From positions 1-10,648 of the forward strand of contig JAEXBT010000227.1 of NCBI GenBank assembly GCA_023393895.1: 10,648 nucleotides of DNA, given 5' to 3'. The notes below the pieces were generated by a model. That model had not been told where the DNA came from and did not search any database. It saw only the letters and a program-made list of their open reading frames with translations. This document shows positions 1 through 5,547 of this stretch, piece after piece. Every line of letters starts with the position of its first letter. Positions within the stretch are counted from its first letter, which is position 1. The DNA is from Pseudomonadota bacterium (GTDB lineage: Bacteria; Pseudomonadota; Gammaproteobacteria; Xanthomonadales; Xanthomonadaceae). The position numbers were made by a program, and so were the translations under genes.

Positions 1-64
1 GCTCGATCACCTGCTTGATCGCCTCAGCCTTGAACTCATCCGTGTACTGCCTGTTGCTGCTCAT
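1..64 (-). CDS. IS3-family transposase OrfA, N-terminal 21 residues (truncated by window edge)
   Basis: Reading from the ATG at 64-62, the protein begins MSSNRQYTDEFKAEAIKQVI and continues off the left edge. The pattern 'R-x-Y-(T/S)-x-E-F-K-x-x-A-(I/V)' is the classic opening of the helix-turn-helix OrfA protein of IS3-family elements. OrfA binds the element ends and is normally fused to the DDE-type OrfB by a programmed -1 frameshift. A Shine-Dalgarno-like GAGG (70-73) lies 5 nt before the start, which supports this ATG. The gene is too short in this window to show the HTH or leucine zipper. The family assignment rests on these 21 residues and on the way the element interrupts the neighbouring integrase. 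Confidence 0.75.
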   Translation of the reverse strand, partial: MSSNRQYTDEFKAEAIKQVIE

Positions 65-914
65 AAACACCTCGTTTGTTGCCATGAATTATGGCCACGA
101 GATGTCTACGAAAGCCTGGTCGGTCCATATTGGCTTCTTGCAGGTTCAGGAATGCGGCTAGGCACGAGCGGTGCTTTTCCTGCGTATGAGCGCCAATCGT
201 TGGGTGTCCCAACTTCTTGCCGCGCGCAATGACCGCGTCTATCTGCCACAACTGCGGCTTGTTTTTCGGGAGCAGGTCTCGGTATTCCCGCCGCATGGTT
301 GCCCGAACGGGCAACGCTTTCACCTTGTCGTAGAACTCTCGGATGTGGTCTTCCGTGATCTCGTCCACGTATAAACCTTCATCCAGCACGCCTTCCAGGA
401 TGTTCAGCGTCAAGGCGCTCTCGGTAAACGTCTTGTCTGCGAACTCGCCCGTTTCCACGCCTCGTTCGTAATCCCCCAGCCACTTGTCTTTCGCGGTGGC
501 GAACAGGACTCGCTTGCTGCCCTTGTTACCTCCCCGCCCCGCCTGGGCGTCCCAGTAGGCCGTAATGGCCTTCTGCGCAGCCTGGTTGTCCTCGGGCGTG
601 CCGTCGGTTTCCACCTCCGGCCCGAACTCGGTCATGCGCAGTTTGTAGTCCTTGGTCTTCCCGGCCTCGCCTCTGGCGAGCGCCCCGGCAATCAGCTTGT
701 CCCAATCCACGCTTTCCCCCCGCCGCAACGACGCGAACGCTCGGGAGAGTACCAACCCCAGCACCGCCGCTGCCAAGCGGATCTCCGCTTGGTCCTGGTC
801 GTAGACACGGCGGACGACGAAGCGACGCCCGCCGAAGCAGGCACGCAAGTCGTTGGGGATACGCAAGCGGACGAAGGCTCCGGAAGGCCGGGCCAGGATC
901 AACGGCTTTGCCAT
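36..914 (-). pseudogene. Tyrosine recombinase (phage/island integrase), truncated by IS insertion
   Basis: The preserved part resembles a site-specific tyrosine recombinase. Residues 1-65 (MAKPLILARPSGAFVRLRIP...) look like the N-terminal domain seen in many phage-type integrases. Residues of about 130-262 look like the SAM-like core-binding region, ending in a '...HTQEKHRSCLAAFLNLQEAN' helix typical of the segment before the catalytic domain. The catalytic domain with R...HxxR...Y is absent. After position 128 the frame enters IS DNA, adds about 29 foreign codons and stops at 38-36. I prefer the start at 914 because MAKP... matches the family opening. An in-frame ATG at 939-941 would add nine residues encoded by a tandem repeat. 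Neither start has a clear ribosome site. The gene starts 94 bp from the tRNA-Gly 3' end and points away from it. Without its catalytic residues it should be inactive for strand exchange. Confidence 0.8.
81..95. repeat. Short perfect inverted repeat in the IS leader
   Basis: GCCAT and ATGGC form a 5-bp stem around the loop GAATT. On the minus strand, a -10-like CATAAT (88-93) sits inside it, 23 bp upstream of the orfA start. It could be part of the weak IS promoter or a hairpin that limits read-through from outside the element. Only the symmetry is seen; the role is inferred. Confidence 0.4.
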
Positions 915-919
915 GAAAG

Positions 920-943
920 CGATACCCGAAACGATACCCAAAG
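920..943. repeat. Tandem 12-bp repeat upstream of the integrase (candidate Int/Xis arm site)
   Basis: Two copies of CGATACCC with similar A-rich tails (CGATACCCGAAA at 920-931, CGATACCCAAAG at 932-943) stand head to tail with an exact 12-bp period, immediately upstream of the preferred integrase start. On the coding strand they read GGGTATCG twice. Short direct repeats near the integrase gene and attachment site are often arm-type binding sites for the integrase or its excisionase, and may autoregulate int. The repeat is seen; the function is inferred. Confidence 0.45.
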
Positions 944-1008
944 GGCCTTTCGGAACGCCGTTTTTCGAGGCAAAAACCTCTAAGAGATCAATCGCTTACA
1001 TGAAAATA
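942..1008. other. AT-rich junction between integrase and tRNA
   Basis: This stretch has no gene. The 50 bp at 961-1010 are about 34% G+C by count, far below the roughly 70% of the chromosome around it, and so belong to the imported element. A GTTTTT-CGAGGC-AAAAAC inverted repeat (960-977) overlaps a GAGG-CAAAAA-CCTC repeat (967-980). Either could act as a weak terminator or a protein-binding site. I see no convincing terminator U-run for the tRNA. Confidence 0.45.
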
Positions 1009-1035
1009 TGGAGCGGGCGATGGGAATCGAACCCA
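1009..1035. other. Probable attachment site (att junction) at the tRNA-Gly 3' end
   Basis: This is the 3' part of the tRNA gene, covering the T-arm, the acceptor 3' strand and the encoded CCA. Integrases located just downstream of a tRNA normally recombine within this segment, so that the element's own copy restores the tRNA. The integrase orientation and the abrupt drop in G+C at position 1010 support the junction here. The exact crossover and the second att copy, expected beyond the left edge, cannot be seen. Confidence 0.55.
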
Positions 1036-1082
1036 CGCTATCAGCTTGGGAAGCTGAAGTTCTACCATTGAACTACACCCGC
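1009..1082 (-). tRNA. tRNA-Gly (anticodon CCC)
   Basis: The minus strand from 1082 folds into a complete cloverleaf. The acceptor GCGGGTG pairs with CGCCCGC (one G-U at 6:67). The D-stem is GTTC/GAAC around AATGGTA. The anticodon stem TCAGC/GCTGA encloses the loop TTCCCAA, which gives anticodon CCC and reads GGG glycine codons. A four-base variable loop follows, then a T-arm with GTGGG/CCCAT around TTCGATT. The discriminator is T and the CCA is encoded. It closely resembles the E. coli tRNA-Gly(CCC) in general form. The gene is intact, so the integrative element to its left has not damaged it. It lies 58 bp beyond the stop codon of the esterase gene on the same strand and has its own promoter. 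Confidence 0.96.
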
Positions 1083-1091
1083 GCAGCCTGC

Positions 1092-1121
1092 AGTCTATGC
1101 CGCGCGCGGCGCGCTTGGCAA
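1092..1121 (-). promoter_or_regulatory. Sigma70-like promoter of tRNA-Gly
   Basis: On the minus strand, TTGCCA (1116-1121, five of six to the -35 consensus) and TAGACT (1092-1097, four of six to the -10 consensus) are separated by 18 bp. Nine mostly G/C bases lie between the -10 and the tRNA 5' end. This places transcription start a few bases before the tRNA, and a GC-rich discriminator is typical of stable-RNA promoters under stringent control. Confidence 0.6.
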
Positions 1122-1140
1122 CGCGCCACGCCGGCTTGCC

Positions 1141-3006
1141 TCAGAAGCGCTTGCCCACCGTCAGGTAGGTCGTCACGCGGCTGCCGCTTTCATCGCCGAC
1201 GGTCAGCGCGCTGCCGGTGAACAGGTCCATGCCCCACAGCTGGCTGCGCACGCCGTAACTCAGCGTCACGTAGCTGTCATCGAACCGGGGAGCCGGCACC
1301 GCGAACGGCGTCGTGCCCGGCATCGATGTCATCTGCGCGAAGGCCTGGGTCGGGGAATCGCCGAATTCGCGGTCGAAGGTTGCGCGGACGAACGGCTGCA
1401 GGTTGTCGCGGATGGTGAACTCGGCCTGCCAGCCGAGCGAGGCCTGCAGCGACTCGAAGTCCTGTACGGGGAACGCCAGCGCGGTGGAGAGTTCCGGCTG
1501 CGATTCGGTGTAGCCGTCGATCTCGATCTTCTGCATCAACACGCGCGCCACCGGGCCATGGCTCAGCCGGCCATGCGAGAAGCGCCAGCCGCCGCTCACC
1601 CCGGCCGAGAGGTTGTCGCCCGACGCGCTGCCGGCGTGGCTACGCATCGCCGGGCCGAGCCAGACCTCACGGTTCACGTCGAAATCGAGCCGGGTCCAGC
1701 CGAGCTGGCCGTCGATCCAGCCGGACGCGCCATGCCAACCGACGTGGCCGCCGATGCCGGCTTCCTTCTGCCGGTAATCGCCACGGCGTGCGCCGTAGTC
1801 CAGTCGCTGCTGTCCGGCATGGCCGAACACGCCGTAGGCCAGGTTGCCGGCGCGCTGATCGGCACCCACGGTCAGGCCAAGGCCGCCACCGTCGAAGCCG
1901 TCGCCGGCCATGCCGCGCTTGTAGCGCTGGTTGTCGTAGCGGATGTCGCCCCACAGCCGCCAGCCCTCGAACGCCTGCCGGCTGTCGAGGTGGTCGGCGA
2001 TCATGTCCGCGCGCAGACGGCCGATGGCAGCCGCCGAATGCGGCAGCACCGCGATCTGGCGCGGACCCTCGATCGTGGCGACCGCGTAATCGGCCAGCAG
2101 CTTGTGCGCGGCGGTGCTCGGGTGCACGCCGTCGGCAAAGGCATACGAGGACGCGGCATCGGGCGACACGTAGCTGGTCGGGTTGCAGGTCAGCGACTGC
2201 GCGGTGATCTGCGGCTGGCAGGCGGTGCCGGTCACGTTGTGGAAGTTGTAGGCCGAGGCGTTGGCCGCAACCTCGCGCAGGAAGTTGAACGTGTCGAGCG
2301 GAATGACCCGCAGGTTCTGCCCGGCCAGCGAGGAATACAGCGCATCGTTGTAGGCGGTGGCCAGTGCCGTGCCCTGCGCGGATGCCGCCGCGCCCTGCGC
2401 CAGGAAGCCCGGGGTCATCCCCAGGTCGGGAATGGCCGGTACCAGGATGTACTGCGCGCCCGCGGCCTGCAGCCGGCCGATGATGCCGACTTGCGCGCCG
2501 ACCGCACCGGCCAGCGTGGCCTGCACCGGCGCGCCGGCGGTGATCGCAAACAGGTCGTTGGCGCCGCCCCAGACGGTGTACAGGGCGTTCGGATTGGCCT
2601 GGCCGCCGGTGCGGCGCAGGTATTCGGTCACCTGCGAGTTCAACGAGGGCGTGTAGCCCAGCGCGCCGGCGGCATCCACGCCCACGCGCGCGCCGCCCAC
2701 CGCGTAGCTGTCGCCGGCATCCTCGCGGGGCACGGCCCCGGTCGCCAGCCATGCCGTGCTGGCATTGGTGCCGTAGTAGTCGGCCAGATACTCGGACCAG
2801 ACCAGGCCCGGATTGGTGGTGAAGCGCCCGGTTACCGGCTGCGCCTGCGGCGGCAGCAACGGGCGGAAGAAGCCGGCATCGGTCAGGCTGTCGCCGAAAA
2901 AGACCGTTTCGTCGAAGGTTTCGGCGTGGGTCTGGGAGAAGGCGGGCGCGGCGGTGAAGGCAAGCGCGGCGGCAAGGGCAAGTGGAAGTCGGGCGATGCG
3001 GGTCAT
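1141..3006 (-). CDS. GDSL-family esterase/lipase with C-terminal autotransporter domain
   Basis: This is a 621-residue, cell-surface or secreted lipolytic enzyme of the EstA type. Residues 1-24 form a Sec signal peptide (basic n-region, Ala/Leu-rich core, likely cut near AFS/QT). The GDSL hydrolase blocks follow in order: FGDSLTD with nucleophile Ser40, the Gly of block II in AVGGAR (about 105), GGAND with oxyanion Asn150, and DGVHPS with catalytic Asp292 and His295. From about residue 345 to the end there are repeated amphipathic strands ('GWRLWGDIRYDNQRY', 'LGWTRLDFDVNR') and a terminal Phe (GKRF), the signature of a beta-barrel that anchors the enzyme in the outer membrane. The start at 3006 is chosen because it begins the signal peptide. 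An upstream in-frame ATG at 3066 would add 20 polar residues. No good ribosome site is visible. The substrate is unknown but is probably short-chain esters or lipids. Confidence 0.93.
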   Translation of the reverse strand: MTRIARLPLALAAALAFTAAPAFSQTHAETFDETVFFGDSLTDAGFFRPLLPPQAQPVTGRFTTNPGLVWSEYLADYYGTNASTAWLATGAVPREDAGDSYAVGGARVGVDAAGALGYTPSLNSQVTEYLRRTGGQANPNALYTVWGGANDLFAITAGAPVQATLAGAVGAQVGIIGRLQAAGAQYILVPAIPDLGMTPGFLAQGAAASAQGTALATAYNDALYSSLAGQNLRVIPLDTFNFLREVAANASAYNFHNVTGTACQPQITAQSLTCNPTSYVSPDAASSYAFADGVHPSTAAHKLLADYAVATIEGPRQIAVLPHSAAAIGRLRADMIADHLDSRQAFEGWRLWGDIRYDNQRYKRGMAGDGFDGGGLGLTVGADQRAGNLAYGVFGHAGQQRLDYGARRGDYRQKEAGIGGHVGWHGASGWIDGQLGWTRLDFDVNREVWLGPAMRSHAGSASGDNLSAGVSGGWRFSHGRLSHGPVARVLMQKIEIDGYTESQPELSTALAFPVQDFESLQASLGWQAEFTIRDNLQPFVRATFDREFGDSPTQAFAQMTSMPGTTPFAVPAPRFDDSYVTLSYGVRSQLWGMDLFTGSALTVGDESGSRVTTYLTVGKRF

Positions 3007-3122
3007 GAGTGGCCAGTGGTTGCGTCGGGTGAACGCGATGGTTCCACGCCATACGGGCACGTACAAGCCGCGGCGCAGCAGCCCAGGCCACCATGCAGGT
3101 GGGTTTTCGCGGCGGCCGCCCC

Positions 3123-3128
3123 CACAAT
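3123..3128 (+). promoter_or_regulatory. -10-like hexamer just before thiS (possible leaderless start)
   Basis: CACAAT matches TATAAT at four of six positions and ends 6 bp before the thiS ATG, so transcription from it would begin at or next to the start codon. No good -35 is visible and there is no Shine-Dalgarno. Support comes mainly from the matching arrangement at thiG. Confidence 0.3.
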
Positions 3129-3134
3129 GTCGGC

Positions 3135-3335
3135 ATGGACATCCAGCTCAATGGCGAAACCCGCACCCTGCCCGGCCCGACTCCGCTCGCGACCCTGCTG
3201 AGCGATGCGGGCCTTGCGGAGCGCCGCGTCGCGGTCGAGGTCAACGGCGAAATCGTGCCGCGCTCTCGCCACACCAGCCACCTGCTCGCGGAAGGCGATG
3301 TGGTGGAGATCGTGCACGCACTGGGCGGTGGCTGA
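3135..3335 (+). CDS. thiS: ThiS, sulfur carrier protein for thiamin thiazole synthesis
   Basis: This 66-residue ubiquitin-like (beta-grasp) protein has the family's usual length. It starts MDIQLNGETRTL, has the central 'VAVEVNGEIVPRS' strand-helix region and the 'EGDVVEIVHALGGG' ending. The C-terminal Gly-Gly is adenylated by ThiF and converted to a thiocarboxylate, which donates sulfur to ThiG. Here the tail has three glycines, one more than the minimum. The start at 3135 fits the family. An upstream in-frame ATG at 3093 would add 14 residues unlike ThiS. There is no Shine-Dalgarno; instead CACAAT lies 6 bp before the ATG. Its usual partner thiG lies about 620 bp downstream, beyond a small unrelated gene. 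The esterase gene upstream is divergent. Confidence 0.93.
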   Translation: MDIQLNGETRTLPGPTPLATLLSDAGLAERRVAVEVNGEIVPRSRHTSHLLAEGDVVEIVHALGGG

Positions 3336-3593
3336 GCCCCCGAATCGGGGGAACGGATTCCCGCGAGAAAACGGCCGGGTGCGACCTCCGATAACGCCTT
3401 CCTAACCTCAATCCGAGCGTTCGATGAACGTCGGCGCGGGGGCGTTGCATCCGCCGGCGAGCGGAGTAAGGTGGAGTTGCCGACGCGGCCACCGCCGGTC
3501 TGCTCCGGATGCCCCGATGCCGCGGCTCTTCCGCCGCCCGCCCGCATCCCTTGCGATCGGCCCGCTGCGCCGGCCCCATGAGCCACGCAGAAG
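3336..3593 (+). other. Intergenic stretch with hairpins between thiS and the YdcH-like gene
   Basis: I find no believable gene here. Directly after the thiS stop, CCCCCG-AAT-CGGGGG (3337-3351) forms a perfect hairpin with no T-run, so it is not a classic terminator. A second symmetric motif is CGTTC-GAT-GAACG (3418-3430). Further on, a nested pair of stems is possible: CGGAG 3462-3466 with CTCCG 3503-3507, and GGTGG 3470-3474 with CCACC 3489-3493. It may be a structured 5' leader of the next gene. This is inference from pairing alone, and G+C-rich DNA forms such pairings readily. Confidence 0.35.
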
Positions 3594-3605
3594 AGGAGGT
3601 TTCGC

Positions 3606-3824
3606 ATGTTCGAAGACCGCTCGCAGAGCGAAATGGATAGCCTGATGAAACAGAGCACCGAATTCCGGCAGCTCTATTTCCACCATCGGGAGCTGGACAA
3701 GAAGGTCAACGACGCCGAGCTCGGCATCCTTCCGCTCGGCGACATCGAGCTGACCCAGATGAAGCGCGAGAAACTCGCCGCCAAGGAGCGGCTGATCCGC
3801 CTCGCCGACGGAATGCAGGCCTGA
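3606..3824 (+). CDS. YdcH family (DUF465) small protein
   Basis: This 72-residue protein has the length and style of the YdcH/DUF465 family: short, highly charged, helical, and predicted to form an antiparallel coiled-coil hairpin. Key family-like stretches are 'EFRQLYFHHRELDKKVNDAE' (about 19-38) and 'ELTQMKREKLAAKERLIRL' (about 48-66), joined by a turn with ILPLGD. The family is widespread in Proteobacteria and its biochemical role is not established. A strong Shine-Dalgarno AGGAGG (3594-3599) lies 6 nt before the ATG, the best in this window, which suggests efficient translation. It lies between thiS and thiG, but nothing in the sequence ties it to thiamin synthesis. A strong hairpin follows it. 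Confidence 0.85.
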   Translation: MFEDRSQSEMDSLMKQSTEFRQLYFHHRELDKKVNDAELGILPLGDIELTQMKREKLAAKERLIRLADGMQA

Positions 3825-3843
3825 CGCTCAGCGCAGGCATCCC

Positions 3844-3873
3844 CGCGTAGCCAGCAGGAGCGCTGGCTGCGCG
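3844..3873 (+). terminator. Strong hairpin after the YdcH-like gene, possible terminator
   Basis: CGCGTAGCCAGC (3844-3855) pairs with GCTGGCTGCGCG (3862-3873) over 12 bp with a single G-U pair and a 6-nt loop, AGGAGC. A short T-run (TCTTTT) appears only about 15 nt later, so it is not a textbook intrinsic terminator. Its place 20 bp after the stop codon, before a gene with its own possible promoter, suggests it ends the YdcH transcript or protects its 3' end. Confidence 0.45.
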
Positions 3874-3944
3874 GGCCGCGGGCAAGTCTTTTCCCACAAT
3901 CCCCAGATTCCCACGCCAGCACGCGCCCGCCCTATGCGCTGGGT

Positions 3945-3950
3945 CATAAT
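3945..3950 (+). promoter_or_regulatory. -10-like hexamer just before thiG (possible leaderless start)
   Basis: CATAAT matches TATAAT at five of six positions and ends 6 bp before the thiG ATG. Transcription from it would start at the A of the start codon or one base before, giving a leaderless mRNA. Consistent with this, no Shine-Dalgarno precedes thiG. No convincing -35 is seen at the expected distance. Confidence 0.45.
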
Positions 3951-3956
3951 CTGTCG

Positions 3957-4766
3957 ATGCACGCCTTCCCCGATCCCAAGCCGCTGGTCATCGCCGGCAA
4001 GCCTTACGCATCGCGCCTTCTGACCGGCACCGGCAAGTTCAAGGACCTCGACGAGACCCGCGCCGCTACCGAGGCCGCGGGTGCCGAGATCGTCACCGTG
4101 GCGATCCGCCGCACCCCGCTGTTCAACAAGGGCGCCGGCGACTCTCCGAACGAACCCGGCCTGATCGACGTGCTGCCGCCCGAGCGCTACACCCTGCTGC
4201 CGAATACGGCCGGCTGCTACAGCGCCGAGGAAGCGGTGCGCACCTGCCGCCTCGCCCGCGAACTGCTTGACGGCCACAGGCTGGTCAAGCTTGAGGTGCT
4301 GGGCGATGAGAAGACCCTGTATCCGGACGTGGTGCAGACGCTCACCGCCGCCGAGTCGCTGGTGGCCGACGGCTTCGACGTCATGGTCTACACCAGCGAC
4401 GATCCGATCCTGTGCAGGCGGCTGGAGGAAATCGGTTGCGTGGCGGTGATGCCACTAGCCGCGCCGATCGGTTCCGGACTGGGCGTGCAGAACCGCTACA
4501 ACCTGCTGGAGATCATCGAGAACGCCAAGGTGCCGATCATCGTCGATGCCGGCGTCGGTACCGCCAGCGACGCGGCCATCGCCATGGAGCTGGGCTGCGA
4601 CGGCGTCCTGATGAACACCGCGATCGCCGGCGCGCGCGAGCCCGTGCGCATGGCCCATGCGATGAAGCTGGCGGTTGAAGCCGGCCGCGCCGCCTTCCTC
4701 GCCGGTCGCATCCCGCGCAAGCGCTACGCCAGCGCATCCTCGCCGCTGGACGGGCTGATAGGGTGA
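3957..4766 (+). CDS. thiG: Thiazole synthase ThiG
   Basis: ThiG condenses 1-deoxy-D-xylulose 5-phosphate, dehydroglycine and the sulfur of ThiS thiocarboxylate into the thiazole phosphate of thiamin, in the cytoplasm. The 269-residue protein is a standard-length TIM barrel. '[10 protein letters not shown]' lies near the N-terminus. '[15 protein letters not shown]' contains Lys111, the expected Schiff-base lysine. '[14 protein letters not shown]' and the phosphate-binding '[12 protein letters not shown]' (from Val196) follow, then '[14 protein letters not shown]'. All hallmark segments are intact. The start at 3957 has no ribosome site but has a -10-like element directly upstream. The stop overlaps the trmB start, so the two are probably co-transcribed and translationally coupled. 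No TPP riboswitch is recognisable in the 132 bp before the gene. Confidence 0.97.
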   Translation: MHAFPDPKPLVIAGKPYASRLLTGTGKFKDLDETRAATEAAGAEIVTVAIRRTPLFNKGAGDSPNEPGLIDVLPPERYTLLPNTAGCYSAEEAVRTCRLARELLDGHRLVKLEVLGDEKTLYPDVVQTLTAAESLVADGFDVMVYTSDDPILCRRLEEIGCVAVMPLAAPIGSGLGVQNRYNLLEIIENAKVPIIVDAGVGTASDAAIAMELGCDGVLMNTAIAGAREPVRMAHAMKLAVEAGRAAFLAGRIPRKRYASASSPLDGLIG

Positions 4767-5518
4767 CCGACCCATTCAACAGCCCGGGCGCGAAGGCGCC
4801 ACCCAAGCCCTACACCGATGACGGCAATCGCCGCATCCGCAGCTTCGTGCTGCGGCAGGGCCGCTTCACCGAGGCACAGCAGCGCGCGTTCGATGCGTTG
4901 TGGCCGCGATTCGGCCTTGACTACACGGGCCAGCCGCGCGACTTCGCCGAGGTGTTCGGCCGCGACGCGCGCCGGATCGTCGAGATCGGCTTCGGCAACG
5001 GCGAGGCCCTGCGCTACGCGGCCGCGCGCGACCCCGACCGCGACCACATCGGCATCGAGGTGCACGCGCCGGGCGTGGGTCGCCTGCTCAATGCGCTCGA
5101 TGCCGACGGCAGTCGCAACGCGCGGGTCTACCACCACGATGCGGTGGAGGTGCTGGAACACGAGATCGCCGATGGCAGCATCGACGAGTTCCGCATCTAC
5201 TTCCCCGACCCCTGGCACAAGAAGCGCCACAACAAGCGCCGCCTGGTGAACCCGGATTTCGCCGCGTTGCTGGTGCGCAAGCTGCGCGCCGATGGCCGCC
5301 TGCACCTCGCCACCGACTGGGCCGATTACGCCGAGCAGATGTGGGACGTGCTCGATGCCACGCCGGGCCTGGCCAACCGCGCCGGGCCGCGCGCCCACCT
5401 GCCGCGACCCGACTGGCGCCCACAGACGCATTTTGAGACGCGCGGCCAGCGGCTGGGACATGGCGTCTGGGACCTGATCTACGACCGCGTCGATGAAGGC
5501 GCGGCGCGCAGCGGCTAA
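4763..5518 (+). CDS. trmB: tRNA (guanine-N7)-methyltransferase TrmB
   Basis: TrmB methylates N7 of G46 in the variable loop of tRNAs using S-adenosylmethionine. The 251-residue protein shows the Rossmann SAM-binding motif '[11 protein letters not shown]' (from about residue 73), with '[15 protein letters not shown]' after it. It also has the family signature [15 protein letters not shown] (residues 147-161) and '[12 protein letters not shown]', and ends with the C-terminal '[17 protein letters not shown]' segment. The start is GTG at 4763, which shares bases with the thiG stop (GTGA, 4-nt overlap), pointing to translational coupling. The N-terminal 30 residues are a polar extension common in gammaproteobacterial TrmB. 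It is followed after 29 bp by the transporter gene on the same strand. Confidence 0.97.
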   Translation: MTDPFNSPGAKAPPKPYTDDGNRRIRSFVLRQGRFTEAQQRAFDALWPRFGLDYTGQPRDFAEVFGRDARRIVEIGFGNGEALRYAAARDPDRDHIGIEVHAPGVGRLLNALDADGSRNARVYHHDAVEVLEHEIADGSIDEFRIYFPDPWHKKRHNKRRLVNPDFAALLVRKLRADGRLHLATDWADYAEQMWDVLDATPGLANRAGPRAHLPRPDWRPQTHFETRGQRLGHGVWDLIYDRVDEGAARSG

Positions 5519-5547
5519 GCTGGCGTCACCCAGCACTCCGGCGCTCG

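Larger units (their letters stand above)
1..127 (-). mobile_element. Left end of an IS3-family insertion sequence (partial)
   Basis: The minus strand carries the start of an IS3-type orfA (from position 64 leftwards), preceded by about 60 bp of leader. The likely element tip is the TGGACCGACC read from position 127, which fits the TGnACnGACC-like ends of several IS3-family groups. The boundary is inferred from two things: this match, and the point where the integrase protein stops looking like an integrase. The leader contains a perfect GCCAT-GAATT-ATGGC inverted repeat (81-95). The other end and any target-site duplication lie outside the window, so the exact tip and subgroup are not proven. 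Confidence 0.7.

Noticed and set aside
939..941. Upstream ATG as the integrase start
   Set aside because: It adds MGIVSGIAF, which is encoded by the tandem repeat. The family usually opens like MAKPL..., so the ATG at 914 is preferred. This is not proven.
853..1071. Small plus-strand frames across the integrase start and the tRNA
   Set aside because: They run through the tRNA-Gly gene or antisense to the integrase and show no protein family features.
1558..3201. Long open frame of 547 codons on the plus strand opposite the esterase
   Set aside because: It is antisense to a gene with full GDSL and autotransporter motifs. Its product is low-complexity Ala/Gly/Arg/Val-rich, a usual by-product of high G+C codon bias.
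3337..3351. CCCCCG-AAT-CGGGGG hairpin as intrinsic terminator of thiS
   Set aside because: The stem is perfect, but the loop is only 3 nt and the following bases (AACGGATTCC) have no T-run. I kept it as a hairpin only.
1667..3658. Open frame of 663 codons on the minus strand overlapping the esterase, thiS and the intergenic region
   Set aside because: It lies in another frame of the esterase, has an Arg/Gly/Pro-rich composition without domains, and runs through thiS in antisense.
3825..3956. TPP riboswitch before thiG
   Set aside because: The conserved CTGAGA and the ACC...TGATCTGGATAATGCC-type segments are absent here and before thiS.
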